Shown here one piece after another: positions 24,566-33,311 of a DNA stretch of 64,000 bases; the first letter of the stretch is position 1; each line of letters opens with the position of its first letter. The notes under the pieces are model-generated. The model saw nothing but the letters and a program-made list of their open reading frames with translations. It ran no database searches and was not told the DNA's origin. Source of the stretch: Streptomyces sp. NRRL WC-3626. Lineage in GTDB: Bacteria > Actinomycetota > Actinomycetes > Streptomycetales > Streptomycetaceae. The stretch spans positions 62,001 through 126,000 of the forward strand of contig NZ_JOCA01000024.1 in assembly GCF_000718785.1 (NCBI RefSeq). The letters run 5' to 3'. The position numbers and the translations under genes are program-made.

Positions 24566-24770
24566 GCCGGGCACCCGCGCCCGCCTGTGCCGCTAGCCGC
24601 GCCCACCCGCGCCGGTAGCCGCGGGCACCGGTGCTGCCGGGCAGCCGCGCCCGCCTGTGCCGCTAGCCGTGCCCACCCGCGCCGGTAGCCGCGGGCACAC
24701 GTGTGCTGCCGGGCACCCGCGCCCGCCTGTGCCGGTAGCCGTACCCGCCTGTGCCGCTAGCCGCGGGCAA
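24566..24770. repeat. Tandem repeat of about 70-72 bp, nearly three copies
   Basis: Units begin at 24566, 24636 and 24708, each opening GCCGGGCA(C/G)CCGCGCCCGCC and containing GTGCCG(C/G)TAGCCG. The third is shortened and runs into the dispersed element. Period lengths of 70 and 72 and scattered substitutions indicate old, drifting copies. Confidence 0.75.
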
Positions 24771-24808
24771 TCGTGCCGCTGGGGCGGCACGGGTGGGCGC
24801 GGCGGCAC
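24761..24808. repeat. Dispersed 48-bp intergenic repeat with hairpin, copy 2
   Basis: It matches 7971-8018 at 46 of 48 positions. The hairpin GTGCCGC/TGGG/GCGGCAC lies at 24773-24790. Like copy 1 it follows tandem repeats and lies between converging genes. Confidence 0.8.
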
Positions 24809-24919
24809 CTCGCCAACGCGGGCAAGTGACACCCTGGCCCGCCCCCCGGCACGGGCACGGGCACCCGCACCCGCACCGAACCCGTACCCGCCCTCGCAGA
24901 GACATGGCTTCCGGGCCAG

Positions 24920-25552
24920 TCACACAGGCGTCACAGCCATCCGCCCCGCGAGCGCGGCCATCACCCCGGCCGCCACGAGCCCCGTCACCAGCCGCCCCCG
25001 CCGCCCCGTCAGCGCCCGGCCCAGCAACGCACCGCCGCCCGCCAGCAGCACCTGCCAGCTGGCCGACGCGGCGAACGCCGCCGCCACGAACACCGTCCGC
25101 TCCACCGGCCCGGCCGCCCCACCCCCACCGGACCCGAGCACGAGCGCCGCGAAGTAGATCACCGTGGTCGGGTTGAGCAGCGTGATCCCGAGCAGCGACA
25201 GGAACGCGCGCGCGGCGCCCGGCGGAGCGGCCCCGGGCCCGGCGGCAGTCGGCCCGTCACGGTAGCGACGTACCGCACCCGCCGCGCCCCACACCGCCAA
25301 CGCGAGCAGCACCAGCACACAGACCCACCGCATCGGCCCCAGCACCGGCCGCAGCGCCGACGCGAGGGCCGTACCGCCGACCGTGGCCGCGAGCGCGTAC
25401 AGCCCGTCGGCCGTGGCGACACCGAGGGCCGCGCAGACTCCGGTACGCAGGCCGGTACGGGCGGTGAGAGAGACCAGATACGCCCCGACAGCACCCACGG
25501 GGACCGCGATGCCGTAACCGGCGAGCAGTCCCGCGAGCAGCGCGGCCGTCAC
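24920..25552 (-). CDS. LysE/RhtB-family amino-acid or metabolite exporter
   Basis: The start is set at the GTG at 25552, giving 210 residues, the normal length for the family; longer in-frame versions would add a basic non-hydrophobic tail. LLAGLLAGYGIAVPVGAVGA is the conserved first helix, and LGVATADGLYALAATVGG and LGITLLNPTTVIYFAAL (NPxT) are family signatures. Six helices are predicted. A 34-codon frame (25653-25549) ends in a TGA that overlaps this GTG, so translation may be coupled to it. The substrate is unknown. Confidence 0.8.
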   Translation of the reverse strand: MTAALLAGLLAGYGIAVPVGAVGAYLVSLTARTGLRTGVCAALGVATADGLYALAATVGGTALASALRPVLGPMRWVCVLVLLALAVWGAAGAVRRYRDGPTAAGPGAAPPGAARAFLSLLGITLLNPTTVIYFAALVLGSGGGGAAGPVERTVFVAAAFAASASWQVLLAGGGALLGRALTGRRGRLVTGLVAAGVMAALAGRMAVTPV

Positions 25553-25803
25553 GAGCGCGGCGGAGTCGGGCCTCCCCGCCGGCCGCACCGCTGCTGTCGC
25601 CCGGCCACGAAAGCGGCGGCGGACGGCGGCAGCGGAAGGGCGTTCGTGGACATGGCCGGATGATGGCGCCGCGAGTCCCGTACGGGCAATCGGTTTTCCC
25701 GCCCACGGCATCCGGCACCCGGCACCCGGCACCCCCCTTCGAGTGCGCGCCAACGCGTACGCTCCCCCTGGCAGCGACCCTCCAGCAGACAGGAGCAGCA
25801 ACG

Positions 25804-26772
25804 ATGCAGTACGTGAAGCTCGGTTCGACGGGCCTGGACGTGTCGCGGATCTGCCTCGGGTGCATGACCTACGGCGTGCCCGACCGCGGCAACCACGAGT
25901 GGACGCTCGACGAGGAGGCGTCCCGCCCGCTGATCCGGCAGGCGCTGGAGGCGGGCATCACCTTCGTCGACACCGCGAACGTGTACTCGGACGGCACCAG
26001 CGAGGAGATCGTCGGCCGGGCCCTGCGCGACTTCGCCAACCGGGACGACTACGTGCTCGCCACGAAGGTGCACGGCCGGATGCGGCCCGGACCCAACGGC
26101 GGCGGCCTGTCCCGCAAGGCGATCATGACCGAGCTGGACCACAGCCTGACCCGCCTCGGCACCGACCACATCGACCTCTACCAGATCCACCGCTGGGACC
26201 CGCACACCCCCGTCGAGGAGACGATGGAGGCGCTGCACGACGTCGTCAAGGCGGGCAAGGTGCGCTACATCGGGGCCAGTTCGATGTACGCCTGGCAGTT
26301 CTCCAAGGCCCAGTACACGGCGCAGCTGCACGGCTGGACCCGGTTCGTGTCCATGCAGAACCACTACAACCTCCTCTACCGCGAGGAGGAGCGCGAGATG
26401 CTGCCGCTCTGCGCCGACCAGGGCGTGGGCGTCCTGCCCTGGAGCCCGCTCGCCCGGGGCCGGCTCACCCGGGACTGGGACGCCACCACCGGCCGCAGCG
26501 CCACCGACGTGTTCGGCAGCACCCTCTACCAGGAGGGGGACCGTGCCGTCGTCGAGGCGGTCACCCGGATCGCCGAACGCCGCGGCGTCCCGCGCGCCCG
26601 GATCGCCCTCGCCTGGCTGCTGCACCAGGAGACGGTCACCGCGCCCATCATCGGCGCGGCCAAGCCGCACCACATCGAGGACGCCGTGGCCGCCGTGGAA
26701 CTCGAACTGACCGACGAGGAATGGGAGGAACTCCGGCAGCCCTACGTCCCGCACCCGGTCGCCGGCCATTGA
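25804..26772 (+). CDS. Aldo/keto reductase
   Basis: The 322-residue TIM-barrel protein begins QYVKLGSTGLDVSRICLGCM. It contains the catalytic tetrad: Asp and Tyr in FVDTANVYSDG, Lys in VLATKVHG and His in YQIHRWDP. SMQNHYNLLYREEEREM and the late VTAPIIGAAKPHHIED are typical of NADPH-dependent AKRs of the YajO/Tas type. AGGAG at 25791-25795 supports the ATG. The substrate is unknown. It diverges from the LysE gene across about 250 bases. Confidence 0.9.
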   Translation: MQYVKLGSTGLDVSRICLGCMTYGVPDRGNHEWTLDEEASRPLIRQALEAGITFVDTANVYSDGTSEEIVGRALRDFANRDDYVLATKVHGRMRPGPNGGGLSRKAIMTELDHSLTRLGTDHIDLYQIHRWDPHTPVEETMEALHDVVKAGKVRYIGASSMYAWQFSKAQYTAQLHGWTRFVSMQNHYNLLYREEEREMLPLCADQGVGVLPWSPLARGRLTRDWDATTGRSATDVFGSTLYQEGDRAVVEAVTRIAERRGVPRARIALAWLLHQETVTAPIIGAAKPHHIEDAVAAVELELTDEEWEELRQPYVPHPVAGH

Positions 26773-26781
26773 TCGGGGCCC

Positions 26782-27363
26782 CTACGGTCCGGTGCCCGGC
26801 TCCAGCGTCGTGAGGAACACCGAGGACGCGTTGCCGGACACCGGGACCGCGCCGGCCCTCCACGGCACCTTCAGGGGGTCGCGTTCGTCCGGAGGGGTGA
26901 CGAGGAGCGCCGAAGGGGTGGCCGTACGGGCGCCGCTGACACCGGGGCTGGAGTAACGCAGCCCCGCCCAGGCACTGGCGCCGGGCGCCAGCGTGACGGT
27001 CACCGGGTCGCCGGGGGTGCGCTTCGGGTCCCGGCCCAGCTGCCCGCCGGCCGCGTCCACGAAGGCGGCGCCCGGGTAGCCGTACAGCGTGCAGGTGCGG
27101 GTCGACACGTTCGTCAGCACGACGGGGAAGTTGCGCTGGCCCGCCCCCGGGTCCATCCGGCCGACGGCGGCGCTCAGACCGGCGGTACGGCACCGGGGGA
27201 CCGGGGCGTCCGTGAGCCGGGCGGGTGACGCGGAGCGAACGTCCGCCGTACGCGCGGAGGGCTCGGGGGCCGCGGGGCCGGCCGTACCGCTCCCGGTGCC
27301 GCAGGAGACCAGCGCGCCCAGCAGCACCGCCGCCGCGCCCACTCGCCGTGACCCGTTCGCCAT
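26782..27363 (-). CDS. DUF4232 lipoprotein
   Basis: The 193-residue protein from the ATG at 27363 has a lipoprotein signal with lipobox LVSC. An Ala/Pro-rich linker leads to a DUF4232 domain (QRNFPVVLTNVSTRTCTLYG, GYPGAAFVDAAGGQLG), a beta-sandwich found on actinobacterial surface proteins. Two Cys in the domain (CRTAG, RTCTLYG) may form a disulphide. Function is unknown. Confidence 0.82.
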   Translation of the reverse strand: MANGSRRVGAAAVLLGALVSCGTGSGTAGPAAPEPSARTADVRSASPARLTDAPVPRCRTAGLSAAVGRMDPGAGQRNFPVVLTNVSTRTCTLYGYPGAAFVDAAGGQLGRDPKRTPGDPVTVTLAPGASAWAGLRYSSPGVSGARTATPSALLVTPPDERDPLKVPWRAGAVPVSGNASSVFLTTLEPGTGP

Positions 27364-27377
27364 CGACCGTCCCCCTG

Positions 27378-29756
27378 TCACATCTCGTCCACCAGGGCCA
27401 GTTCCGCCCAGATGGTCTTGCCGTCGGCGGTGTGCCTGCTGCCCCAGCGCTGGGTCAGCTGGGCGACCAGCAGCAGCCCCCGGCCGCCCTCGTCCCAGGT
27501 CTTGGCCCGGCGCAGATGCGGCGCCGTGTGGCTGGTGTCGGACACCTCGCAGATCAGCGTCGAGGCGTCGTGGATCAGCCGCAGCCGGATGGGCTGGGCG
27601 CCGTACCGGATGGCGTTGGTGACCAGCTCGCTCACCACCAGCTCCGCGGTGAACGACACCTCGGTCAGCGCCCAGGTGCCCAACTGGTCGAGGACCTGCT
27701 TGCGGATGGGCGCGACCAGCGCGGGATCGGCGGGGATGTCCCAGGTGGCGACCTGCGCGGTCGGCAGTCCGTGGGTACGGGCCAGCAGCAGGGCCACGTC
27801 GTCCGTCGCACCGCCCGGCGACAGCACCGTGTTCAGCACCCGGTCGCAGGTCTCGTCGAGCGGGCCGGAGGCGCTGGACAGCGCCTCCCGGAGCAACGCG
27901 TGACCGGCCTCCGTGTCCCGCCCCCGGGACTCCACCAGCCCGTCGGTGTAGAACGCCAGCACCGATTCGTCGGGCAGCTCCAGCTCGGCCGACTCGAACG
28001 GCAGACCGCCCATGCCCAGCGGAGGCCCGGAGGGCAGCTCCAGATGCCGGGCCGGGCCGCCCGGCGCGATCAGCACCGGCGGGGGATGCCCCGCCCGCGA
28101 CAGGGTGCAGCGCCGCGACACCGGGTCGTACACCGCGTACAGACAGGTCGCGCCGACCTCGCCCGAGCCGGGGTCGTCGCCCGACTCGTGCGACAGGTGG
28201 AGCACCAGGTCGTCGAGGTGGGTGAGCAGTTCGTCGGGCGCGAGGTCGATGTCGGCGAGGGTGCGCACCGCCGTACGCAGCCGGCCCATGGTCGCCGACG
28301 CCTGGATGCCGTGCCCGACGACCTCCCCGACCACCATGGCCACCCGCATCCCCGACAGCGGGATCACGTCGAACCAGTCGCCGCCGACGCCCGAGCGCGC
28401 GGCCGGCAGATAGCGGGTGGCCGCCTCCACGGCGGCCGTGCGCGGCAGGGTGCGGGGGAGCAGGCTGCGCTGCAGCGCCAGGGTGGTCTCCCGCTCACGG
28501 GAGTAGCGGCGGGCGTTGTCGATGCACACGGCGGCGCGCGCGGTCACCTCCTCGGCCAGCAGCACATCGTCGTGGGTGAACGACTCCGGGCGGGCGAAGC
28601 GGGTGAAGGCGGCCACCCCGAGGGTCGTACCGCGGGCCTGGAGCGGCACGGACAGCATGGAGTGGACGCCGAAATCCCGGACCTGACGGGCGCGCGGCTC
28701 GTCCACCTCGAGCCAGGGGTCGAGATCACCGGAGGGCACCGACGCCACGACGCTGTGCCCCGCGAGCAGCGAGTCGGCCTGGGGCGCGGCGGCCGGATAG
28801 ACGACGACCTCGCCCGTCCGGGCGACCGCCTCGGGGCTGCCCGGTGTGAGCGACTGGTGGGCGACCCGGCGCAGTGAAACCGGCGCGGTCAGCGGGACGG
28901 TGAGCTCACCGCCGGGCTCCTCGGGCTCCAGCAGGTCCACGCTGACGAAGTCGGCGAGCGCGGGCACACACACCTCGGCCAGTTCCTGCGCCGTCCGGGT
29001 GACGTCCAGGGTGGTGCCGATCCGGATGCTGGCCTCGTTGACCAGCTGCAGCCGCTCCCGGGCCCGGTACTGCTCGGTGAAGTCGTGGGCGGTCACGCAC
29101 ACGCCCCGCGCCCGCCCCGACTGGTCGGTGAGCGGGGCGAGCCGGGCCAGCCAGGCGTGCGCGCGGCTCTCGCTGGTGGCCTTCATGTGCGTCTGCATCT
29201 CGTGCGGCCGGCCGGTACGCAGCGCCTGCCGCAGCTGCCGCTCGAGCTCGGTGTGCTGCGGCCGGCCGCCGATGTCGGTGGGCCGCAGTCCGCGCAGATG
29301 GGGGGCCGGCAGTCCGAGGAGGTGCGCCATGGCGTCGTTGACCCCGCGCAGCCGCAGCTCCTCGTCGAAGACCATCGTGGCGCAGGGCGACTGGAACACG
29401 GCCGTGCGGACCAGCGGGTCGTCGGGGAGCTCCTGGTCGGTGTCCTCCAGCGAGGTGGCGGCGAGCCACTCGCCGGGGCCGCCGCCCGCCGGCTCCCGGT
29501 GGTGCGCGAGCACCCACACCGTGACGGTGCCGCCGTCGCGGTGCCGCAGCGCGAGCGTGCCGCTCCAGCGGGCGACGGGCGGCCGCGGCGGGCCCGGGAC
29601 GCCGGCGAGCAGCTCGGAGGCCGGCCGGCCGACGACCTCCTCGGCCGTATGTCCCAGCAGCAGCCGCGCACCCTCGCTCCACCGCGCGAGCGTGCCGTCG
29701 GCGGCGATGACGGCCCTGGCCGTCACGGCATCGTCGAACGGGTCGTCCGGGCTCAT
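27378..29756 (-). CDS. PAS-PAS-GAF-SpoIIE phosphatase with C-terminal ATPase domain
   Basis: The start is set at the ATG at 29756, eight bases after GGAG, giving 792 residues; an ATG at 29798 is possible. Domains in order are two PAS domains (to about residue 230), GAF (about 240-430), SpoIIE/PP2C (about 445-655) and a HATPase of the anti-sigma-kinase type (N-box ELVVSELVTNAIRYG). Such proteins link stress sensing to sigma-factor release. The first metal site reads VVGEVVGHG, where the usual Asp of GDVxGHG is Glu, so phosphatase activity may be altered. The C-terminal DDVALLLAR is intact. Confidence 0.88.
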   Translation of the reverse strand: MSPDDPFDDAVTARAVIAADGTLARWSEGARLLLGHTAEEVVGRPASELLAGVPGPPRPPVARWSGTLALRHRDGGTVTVWVLAHHREPAGGGPGEWLAATSLEDTDQELPDDPLVRTAVFQSPCATMVFDEELRLRGVNDAMAHLLGLPAPHLRGLRPTDIGGRPQHTELERQLRQALRTGRPHEMQTHMKATSESRAHAWLARLAPLTDQSGRARGVCVTAHDFTEQYRARERLQLVNEASIRIGTTLDVTRTAQELAEVCVPALADFVSVDLLEPEEPGGELTVPLTAPVSLRRVAHQSLTPGSPEAVARTGEVVVYPAAAPQADSLLAGHSVVASVPSGDLDPWLEVDEPRARQVRDFGVHSMLSVPLQARGTTLGVAAFTRFARPESFTHDDVLLAEEVTARAAVCIDNARRYSRERETTLALQRSLLPRTLPRTAAVEAATRYLPAARSGVGGDWFDVIPLSGMRVAMVVGEVVGHGIQASATMGRLRTAVRTLADIDLAPDELLTHLDDLVLHLSHESGDDPGSGEVGATCLYAVYDPVSRRCTLSRAGHPPPVLIAPGGPARHLELPSGPPLGMGGLPFESAELELPDESVLAFYTDGLVESRGRDTEAGHALLREALSSASGPLDETCDRVLNTVLSPGGATDDVALLLARTHGLPTAQVATWDIPADPALVAPIRKQVLDQLGTWALTEVSFTAELVVSELVTNAIRYGAQPIRLRLIHDASTLICEVSDTSHTAPHLRRAKTWDEGGRGLLLVAQLTQRWGSRHTADGKTIWAELALVDEM

Positions 29757-29931
29757 CCTCGCCACTCCATCGCGCACACTCACCGTGAACCGGTGCATCG
29801 CCTGAGTTCCAGCCTAGTGGTTCCGCGTCCCACGCGGACTGCGAACCTCCGCTCGGGGTGACGCCGTCCAGTCCTGTCCCAACCGTTGACGGAGTGTCAC
29901 TCCTGCCACAACCATGGTCCGCGTACGGAGA

Positions 29932-29945
29932 TGGGAGCGCTCCCA
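29932..29945. promoter_or_regulatory. CebR-type cellulose-utilisation operator
   Basis: TGGGAGCGCTCCCA is a perfect 14-bp palindrome identical to the published CebR box of Streptomyces cellulose/cello-oligosaccharide genes. It lies 44 bases upstream of the GH9 cellulase start, where a LacI-family repressor would block transcription until cellobiose or cellotriose is present. Confidence 0.9.
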
Positions 29946-29989
29946 AAAACGCGCTCATACCCCCGCACCTCCCCCAGAGGAGCCCAGAC

Positions 29990-32236
29990 GTGAACAGACG
30001 CAGAACCGCCGCTCTGCTGTCCCTGACCGGACTGCTGGCTACCGCGCTCACCGCGCTGCCCGTCACCCCGGCCGGGGCGGACGAGGTCGAGCAGGTCCGC
30101 AACGGCACCTTCGACAACGGCACCGACCCCTGGTGGGCCTCCGCCAGCGTCACCGCGGGCCCGTCCGACGGCCGCCTGTGCGCCGACGTCCCCGGCGGCA
30201 CCGCCAACCGCTGGGACGCGGCCGTCGGCCAGAACGACATCACCCTGGTGAAGGGGGAGTCGTACCGCTTCTCCTTCAGCGCCACCGGCTCGCCCGCGGG
30301 CCATGTCGTACGGGCGATCGTCGGCCTCCAGGTGGAGCCGTACGACACCTACTACGAGGTGTCCCCGCAGGTCAGCGTCTCCGGGGACAGCTACTCGTAC
30401 ACCTTCACCTCGCCCGTGGACACCGCGCGGGGGCAGGTCGGCTTCCAGCTCGGCGGGAGCGCGGACCCCTGGCGGTTCTGCGTGGACGACGTGTCGCTGC
30501 TCGGCGGGGTCGCCCCCGAGCCGTACGAGCCCGACACCGGGCCCCGCGTCCGCGTCAACCAGGTCGGCTATCTGCCCGCCGGGCCCAAGAACGCCACCCT
30601 GGTCACCGACGCCGCCCAGCGGCTGCCCTGGCAGCTGAAGGACGGCGCCGGCCGGGTCGCGCGGAAGGGCTGGACCGAACCGCGCGGAGTGGACGGCTCC
30701 TCCGGGCAGAACGTCCACTCCATCGACTTCGGGGGGCACCGGAAGCGCGGCACCGGCTACACCCTCGTCGTGGACGGCGAGACCAGCCGGCCCTTCGACA
30801 TCGGCACCGGCGCCTACGAGCGGCTGCGGCTGGACTCGGCGAAGTACTACTACACCCAGCGCAGCGGCACGGAGATCCGCGACGACCTGCGCCCCGGCTA
30901 CGCCCGCCCGGCCGGGCACGTGGACGTCGCACCCAACCAGGGCGACGGGGCGGTGCCCTGCCAACCCGGGGTCTGCGACTACACCCTCGACGTCACCGGC
31001 GGCTGGTACGACGCCGGCGACCACGGCAAGTACGTCGTCAACGGCGGCATCAGCACCTGGGAGGTGCTGAGCACCTACGAGCGCGCCCTGCACGCCCGCA
31101 CCGGCCGGGCGGACAGGCTCGGCGACGGCACGCTGGACATCCCGGAGAGCGGGAACAAGGTTCCCGACATCCTCGACGAGGCCCGCTGGGAGCTGGAGTT
31201 CCTGCTGAAGATGCAGGTCCCCGACGGTGAACCGCTGGCCGGCATGGCCCACCACAAGATCCACGACGAGCAGTGGACCGGGCTGCCGCTGCTGCCCGGC
31301 GCCGACCCGCAGAAGCGCGAACTGCACCCGCCGAGCACCGCCGCCACCCTCAACCTCGCGGCCACGGCCGCCCAGGCGGCCCGGCTGTACCGCCCCTACG
31401 ACAAGGAGTTCGCGGCCACCGCGCTGGCGGCGGCCCGCGAGGCCTGGACGGCGGCCCTCGCCCACCCGGACCTGCTCGCCGACCCGAACGACGGCATCGG
31501 CGGCGGTGCCTACGACGACGCCACCGTGGCCGACGAGTTCTACTGGGCGGCCGCCGAGCTGTACCTCACCACCGGAGAACATCAGTTCAAGGAGTACGTG
31601 CTGAACTCCCCGGTGCACACCGCCGACATCTTCGGCCCCCTCGGCTTCGACTGGGCCCGCACCGCAGCGGCCGGCCGGCTCGACCTCGCCACCGTGCCCA
31701 GCCGGCTCCCCGGCCGGGACAAGGTCCGCCGCTCCGTCGTCCAAGGCGCCGACGGCTATCTGGCCACGCTGAAGGCCCACCCGTACGGCATGCCGTACGC
31801 GCCGGACGGCAACGTCTACGACTGGGGCTCCAGCCACCAGGTCCTCAACAACGCGGTCGTCCTCGCCACCGCCTACGACCTCACCGGCGCCGCGAAGTAC
31901 CGGGACGGCGCACTGCAGAGCATGGACTACATCCTCGGCCGCAACGCCCTGAACATCTCGTACGTCACCGGCTACGGAGAGGTCAACGCGCACCGCCAGC
32001 ACAGCCGCTGGTACGCGAACCAGCTCGACCCGAACCTGCCCGACCCGCCCGCCGGCACACTCTCCGGCGGACCCAACTCCAGCATCCAGGACCCGTTCGC
32101 CCAGTCGAAACTCCAGGGCTGCGTCGGCCAGTTCTGCTACATCGACGACATCCAGTCCTGGTCCACCAACGAACACACCATCAACTGGAACGCGGCGCTG
32201 ACCCGCATGGCCTCCTTCGTGGCCGACCAGGGCTGA
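29990..32236 (+). CDS. Secreted glycoside hydrolase family 9 cellulase with N-terminal CBM
   Basis: GAGGAG at 29977-29982 supports the GTG at 29990, giving 748 residues. A signal peptide (to about residue 27) is followed by a CBM4-like module ([18 protein letters not shown] onward), then a CelD_N Ig-like domain ([20 protein letters not shown], about residues 184-265). The GH9 catalytic domain follows, with [17 protein letters not shown] supplying the base and nucleophile Asp residues, [17 protein letters not shown], and the acid Glu in [10 protein letters not shown]. It hydrolyses beta-1,4-glucan outside the cell. The CebR box ties it to the cellulose regulon. Confidence 0.94.
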   Translation: MNRRRTAALLSLTGLLATALTALPVTPAGADEVEQVRNGTFDNGTDPWWASASVTAGPSDGRLCADVPGGTANRWDAAVGQNDITLVKGESYRFSFSATGSPAGHVVRAIVGLQVEPYDTYYEVSPQVSVSGDSYSYTFTSPVDTARGQVGFQLGGSADPWRFCVDDVSLLGGVAPEPYEPDTGPRVRVNQVGYLPAGPKNATLVTDAAQRLPWQLKDGAGRVARKGWTEPRGVDGSSGQNVHSIDFGGHRKRGTGYTLVVDGETSRPFDIGTGAYERLRLDSAKYYYTQRSGTEIRDDLRPGYARPAGHVDVAPNQGDGAVPCQPGVCDYTLDVTGGWYDAGDHGKYVVNGGISTWEVLSTYERALHARTGRADRLGDGTLDIPESGNKVPDILDEARWELEFLLKMQVPDGEPLAGMAHHKIHDEQWTGLPLLPGADPQKRELHPPSTAATLNLAATAAQAARLYRPYDKEFAATALAAAREAWTAALAHPDLLADPNDGIGGGAYDDATVADEFYWAAAELYLTTGEHQFKEYVLNSPVHTADIFGPLGFDWARTAAAGRLDLATVPSRLPGRDKVRRSVVQGADGYLATLKAHPYGMPYAPDGNVYDWGSSHQVLNNAVVLATAYDLTGAAKYRDGALQSMDYILGRNALNISYVTGYGEVNAHRQHSRWYANQLDPNLPDPPAGTLSGGPNSSIQDPFAQSKLQGCVGQFCYIDDIQSWSTNEHTINWNAALTRMASFVADQG

Positions 32237-32244
32237 CCCTGGGC

Positions 32245-32280
32245 GAAAGGGCCGGTGACCGCACGGTCACCGGCCCTTTC
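32245..32280 (+). terminator. Strong terminator of the GH9 gene
   Basis: A perfect 16-bp stem, GAAAGGGCCGGTGACC and GGTCACCGGCCCTTTC, with a GCAC tetraloop begins nine bases after the cellulase stop. No T-run follows. Confidence 0.85.
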
Positions 32281-32349
32281 GGTACCCCTGCTCATATCGC
32301 TTGACCTGCGTGTATTTACGATTCAGTACCCGAGCGGTACCGTGAGGGC

Positions 32350-32592
32350 ATGCCAGCTCTCAACGTGGAGTTCAGCGAGCGCGAGCTCGAGGACCTGCGG
32401 CAGATCGCCAAGGAACGTGGTACGTCCATGAAGGCGCTCGTACGGGAGGCGGCCGCCGCGGACATAGCCCGCCACCGCGCCCTCCAGGAGGGTGCCGAGG
32501 CCTTCCGCCGGTTCTTCGCCTCCCACGCCGACGAATTCGCCGCCGCCTTCCCGGACGACGAACCTCCCGGCGGCACCGGACGGGCCGCCTGA
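32350..32592 (+). CDS. Antitoxin-like ribbon-helix-helix protein
   Basis: The 80-residue protein begins with a beta-strand and two helices in the CopG/Arc style (ALNVEFSERELEDLRQIAKE, GTSMKALVREAAAADIARH) and ends in an acidic tail (FPDDEPP) that could wrap a toxin. It precedes the Fic-like gene by three bases. This size and order are typical of an antitoxin that also represses its own operon. No perfect operator was found, but GGTACC occurs on both sides of the promoter region. Confidence 0.75.
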   Translation: MPALNVEFSERELEDLRQIAKERGTSMKALVREAAAADIARHRALQEGAEAFRRFFASHADEFAAAFPDDEPPGGTGRAA

Positions 32593-32595
32593 CCG

Positions 32596-32973
32596 ATGGC
32601 ACCCGTGCTCCACATCGACGTGCCCTGGCTGCTCCAGCGGCACGAGGAGGTCCTCCCGGACCAGCCCACCGTCAACGACTTCTCCGCCCTGGTCGCGGCC
32701 GTGGCCCGCCATCGCGTCGACCCGCCCCGGCTGGGCGTCGACTCCGACCCCGCCTGGCGGGCCGCGGCCCTGCTGCACACCCTCGCGGTGCTCCGTCCGC
32801 TGCCGTCGGCCAACGCCCGGTTCGCCTGCGCCACCGCCGTCGCCTACATGTTCGTGAGCGGGGCCGGCATCGACCCGCCCTACGGCGCCCTGGTCGATCT
32901 GGCGCGCGCCCTGATCTCCGGCGAGGCGGATGTCTACGGCGCCGCCGACCGGCTGCGGTCCTGGCAGATCTGA
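32596..32973 (+). CDS. Fic/Doc-like toxin with degenerate active-site motif
   Basis: The 125-residue helical protein resembles Doc in size and in its C-terminal motif region. In RPLPSANARFACATAVAYMF the positions of the Fic motif HPFx(D/E)GN(K/G)R are recognisable, but the catalytic His is Arg, the acidic residue is Ser and the Gly is Ala. Pro, Asn and Arg remain. Doc phosphorylates EF-Tu and other Fic proteins transfer AMP. This protein probably cannot use the same chemistry, or the family has its own variant. It is co-transcribed with the antitoxin-like gene. Confidence 0.72.
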   Translation: MAPVLHIDVPWLLQRHEEVLPDQPTVNDFSALVAAVARHRVDPPRLGVDSDPAWRAAALLHTLAVLRPLPSANARFACATAVAYMFVSGAGIDPPYGALVDLARALISGEADVYGAADRLRSWQI

Positions 32974-32996
32974 GCGGGGCGCGGGATGTCCGGGCC

Positions 32997-33049
32997 CCGA
33001 GGTGAACCCGGCGAAAACCCCCCGTCGAAAGGCGGGGCGACCACCTCGG
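32997..33049 (+). terminator. Terminator of the toxin-antitoxin operon
   Basis: CCGAGGTG (32997-33004) and CACCTCGG (33042-33049) enclose a loop with C-rich and G-rich runs that can pair further. Pyrimidine-rich sequence with a TTTTT run follows (33056-33076). Confidence 0.5.
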
Positions 33050-33311
33050 ACGGCGCTTCCTTTCTGACTTTTTGTCAACGCGGCCCGGGTTGACCGGCCG
33101 CCTTGTTGGCCGAGCGCCGGTTGTGCGAGAGTGAGCCACCCGTGCGGGGGGTAAAGGCCGGGGCCGCACACGAGTTGACGTACCGGGTCCGATGCGCCGC
33201 TGGTGAATTCGCACCCCCCGTTCCCCGCCAAAAAGGTATGCACCAATAGGGCTCCTTTTCGGTGACGGAAACCCTCGAATGTCACATGCGCTGTGGGAAG
33301 GAATCATCTCA
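33050..33311. other. Long untranslated region upstream of the ricin-fusion gene
   Basis: No gene was recognised here. Sequence is less GC-rich than its surroundings. CCGTGCGGGGGG and GGCCGGGGCCGCAC at about 33139-33168 can form a hairpin. TTGACG at 33174-33179 could be a -35, but no good -10 follows at 17-18 bases. The region probably carries the promoter and a leader for the downstream gene. Confidence 0.35.

Larger units (their letters stand above)
24448..24919. other. 472-base repeat-filled gap between converging genes
   Basis: It lies between the CDF and LysE genes. Besides the 70-72-bp tandem units (24566-24770) and the dispersed 48-bp element (24761-24808), it holds only low-complexity C-rich sequence. 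Open frames across it show the repeat in their translation and no domain, and are not taken as genes. Confidence 0.7.

Noticed and set aside
24566..24770. CRISPR-like array
   Set aside because: Units are adjoining degenerate tandem copies without unique spacers and no cas genes are present.
27225..28877. A 550-codon open frame on the plus strand
   Set aside because: Antisense to the SpoIIE protein and the DUF4232 gene. The product is rich in Arg/Gln/His/Pro with no domain, a known artefact of third-position GC.
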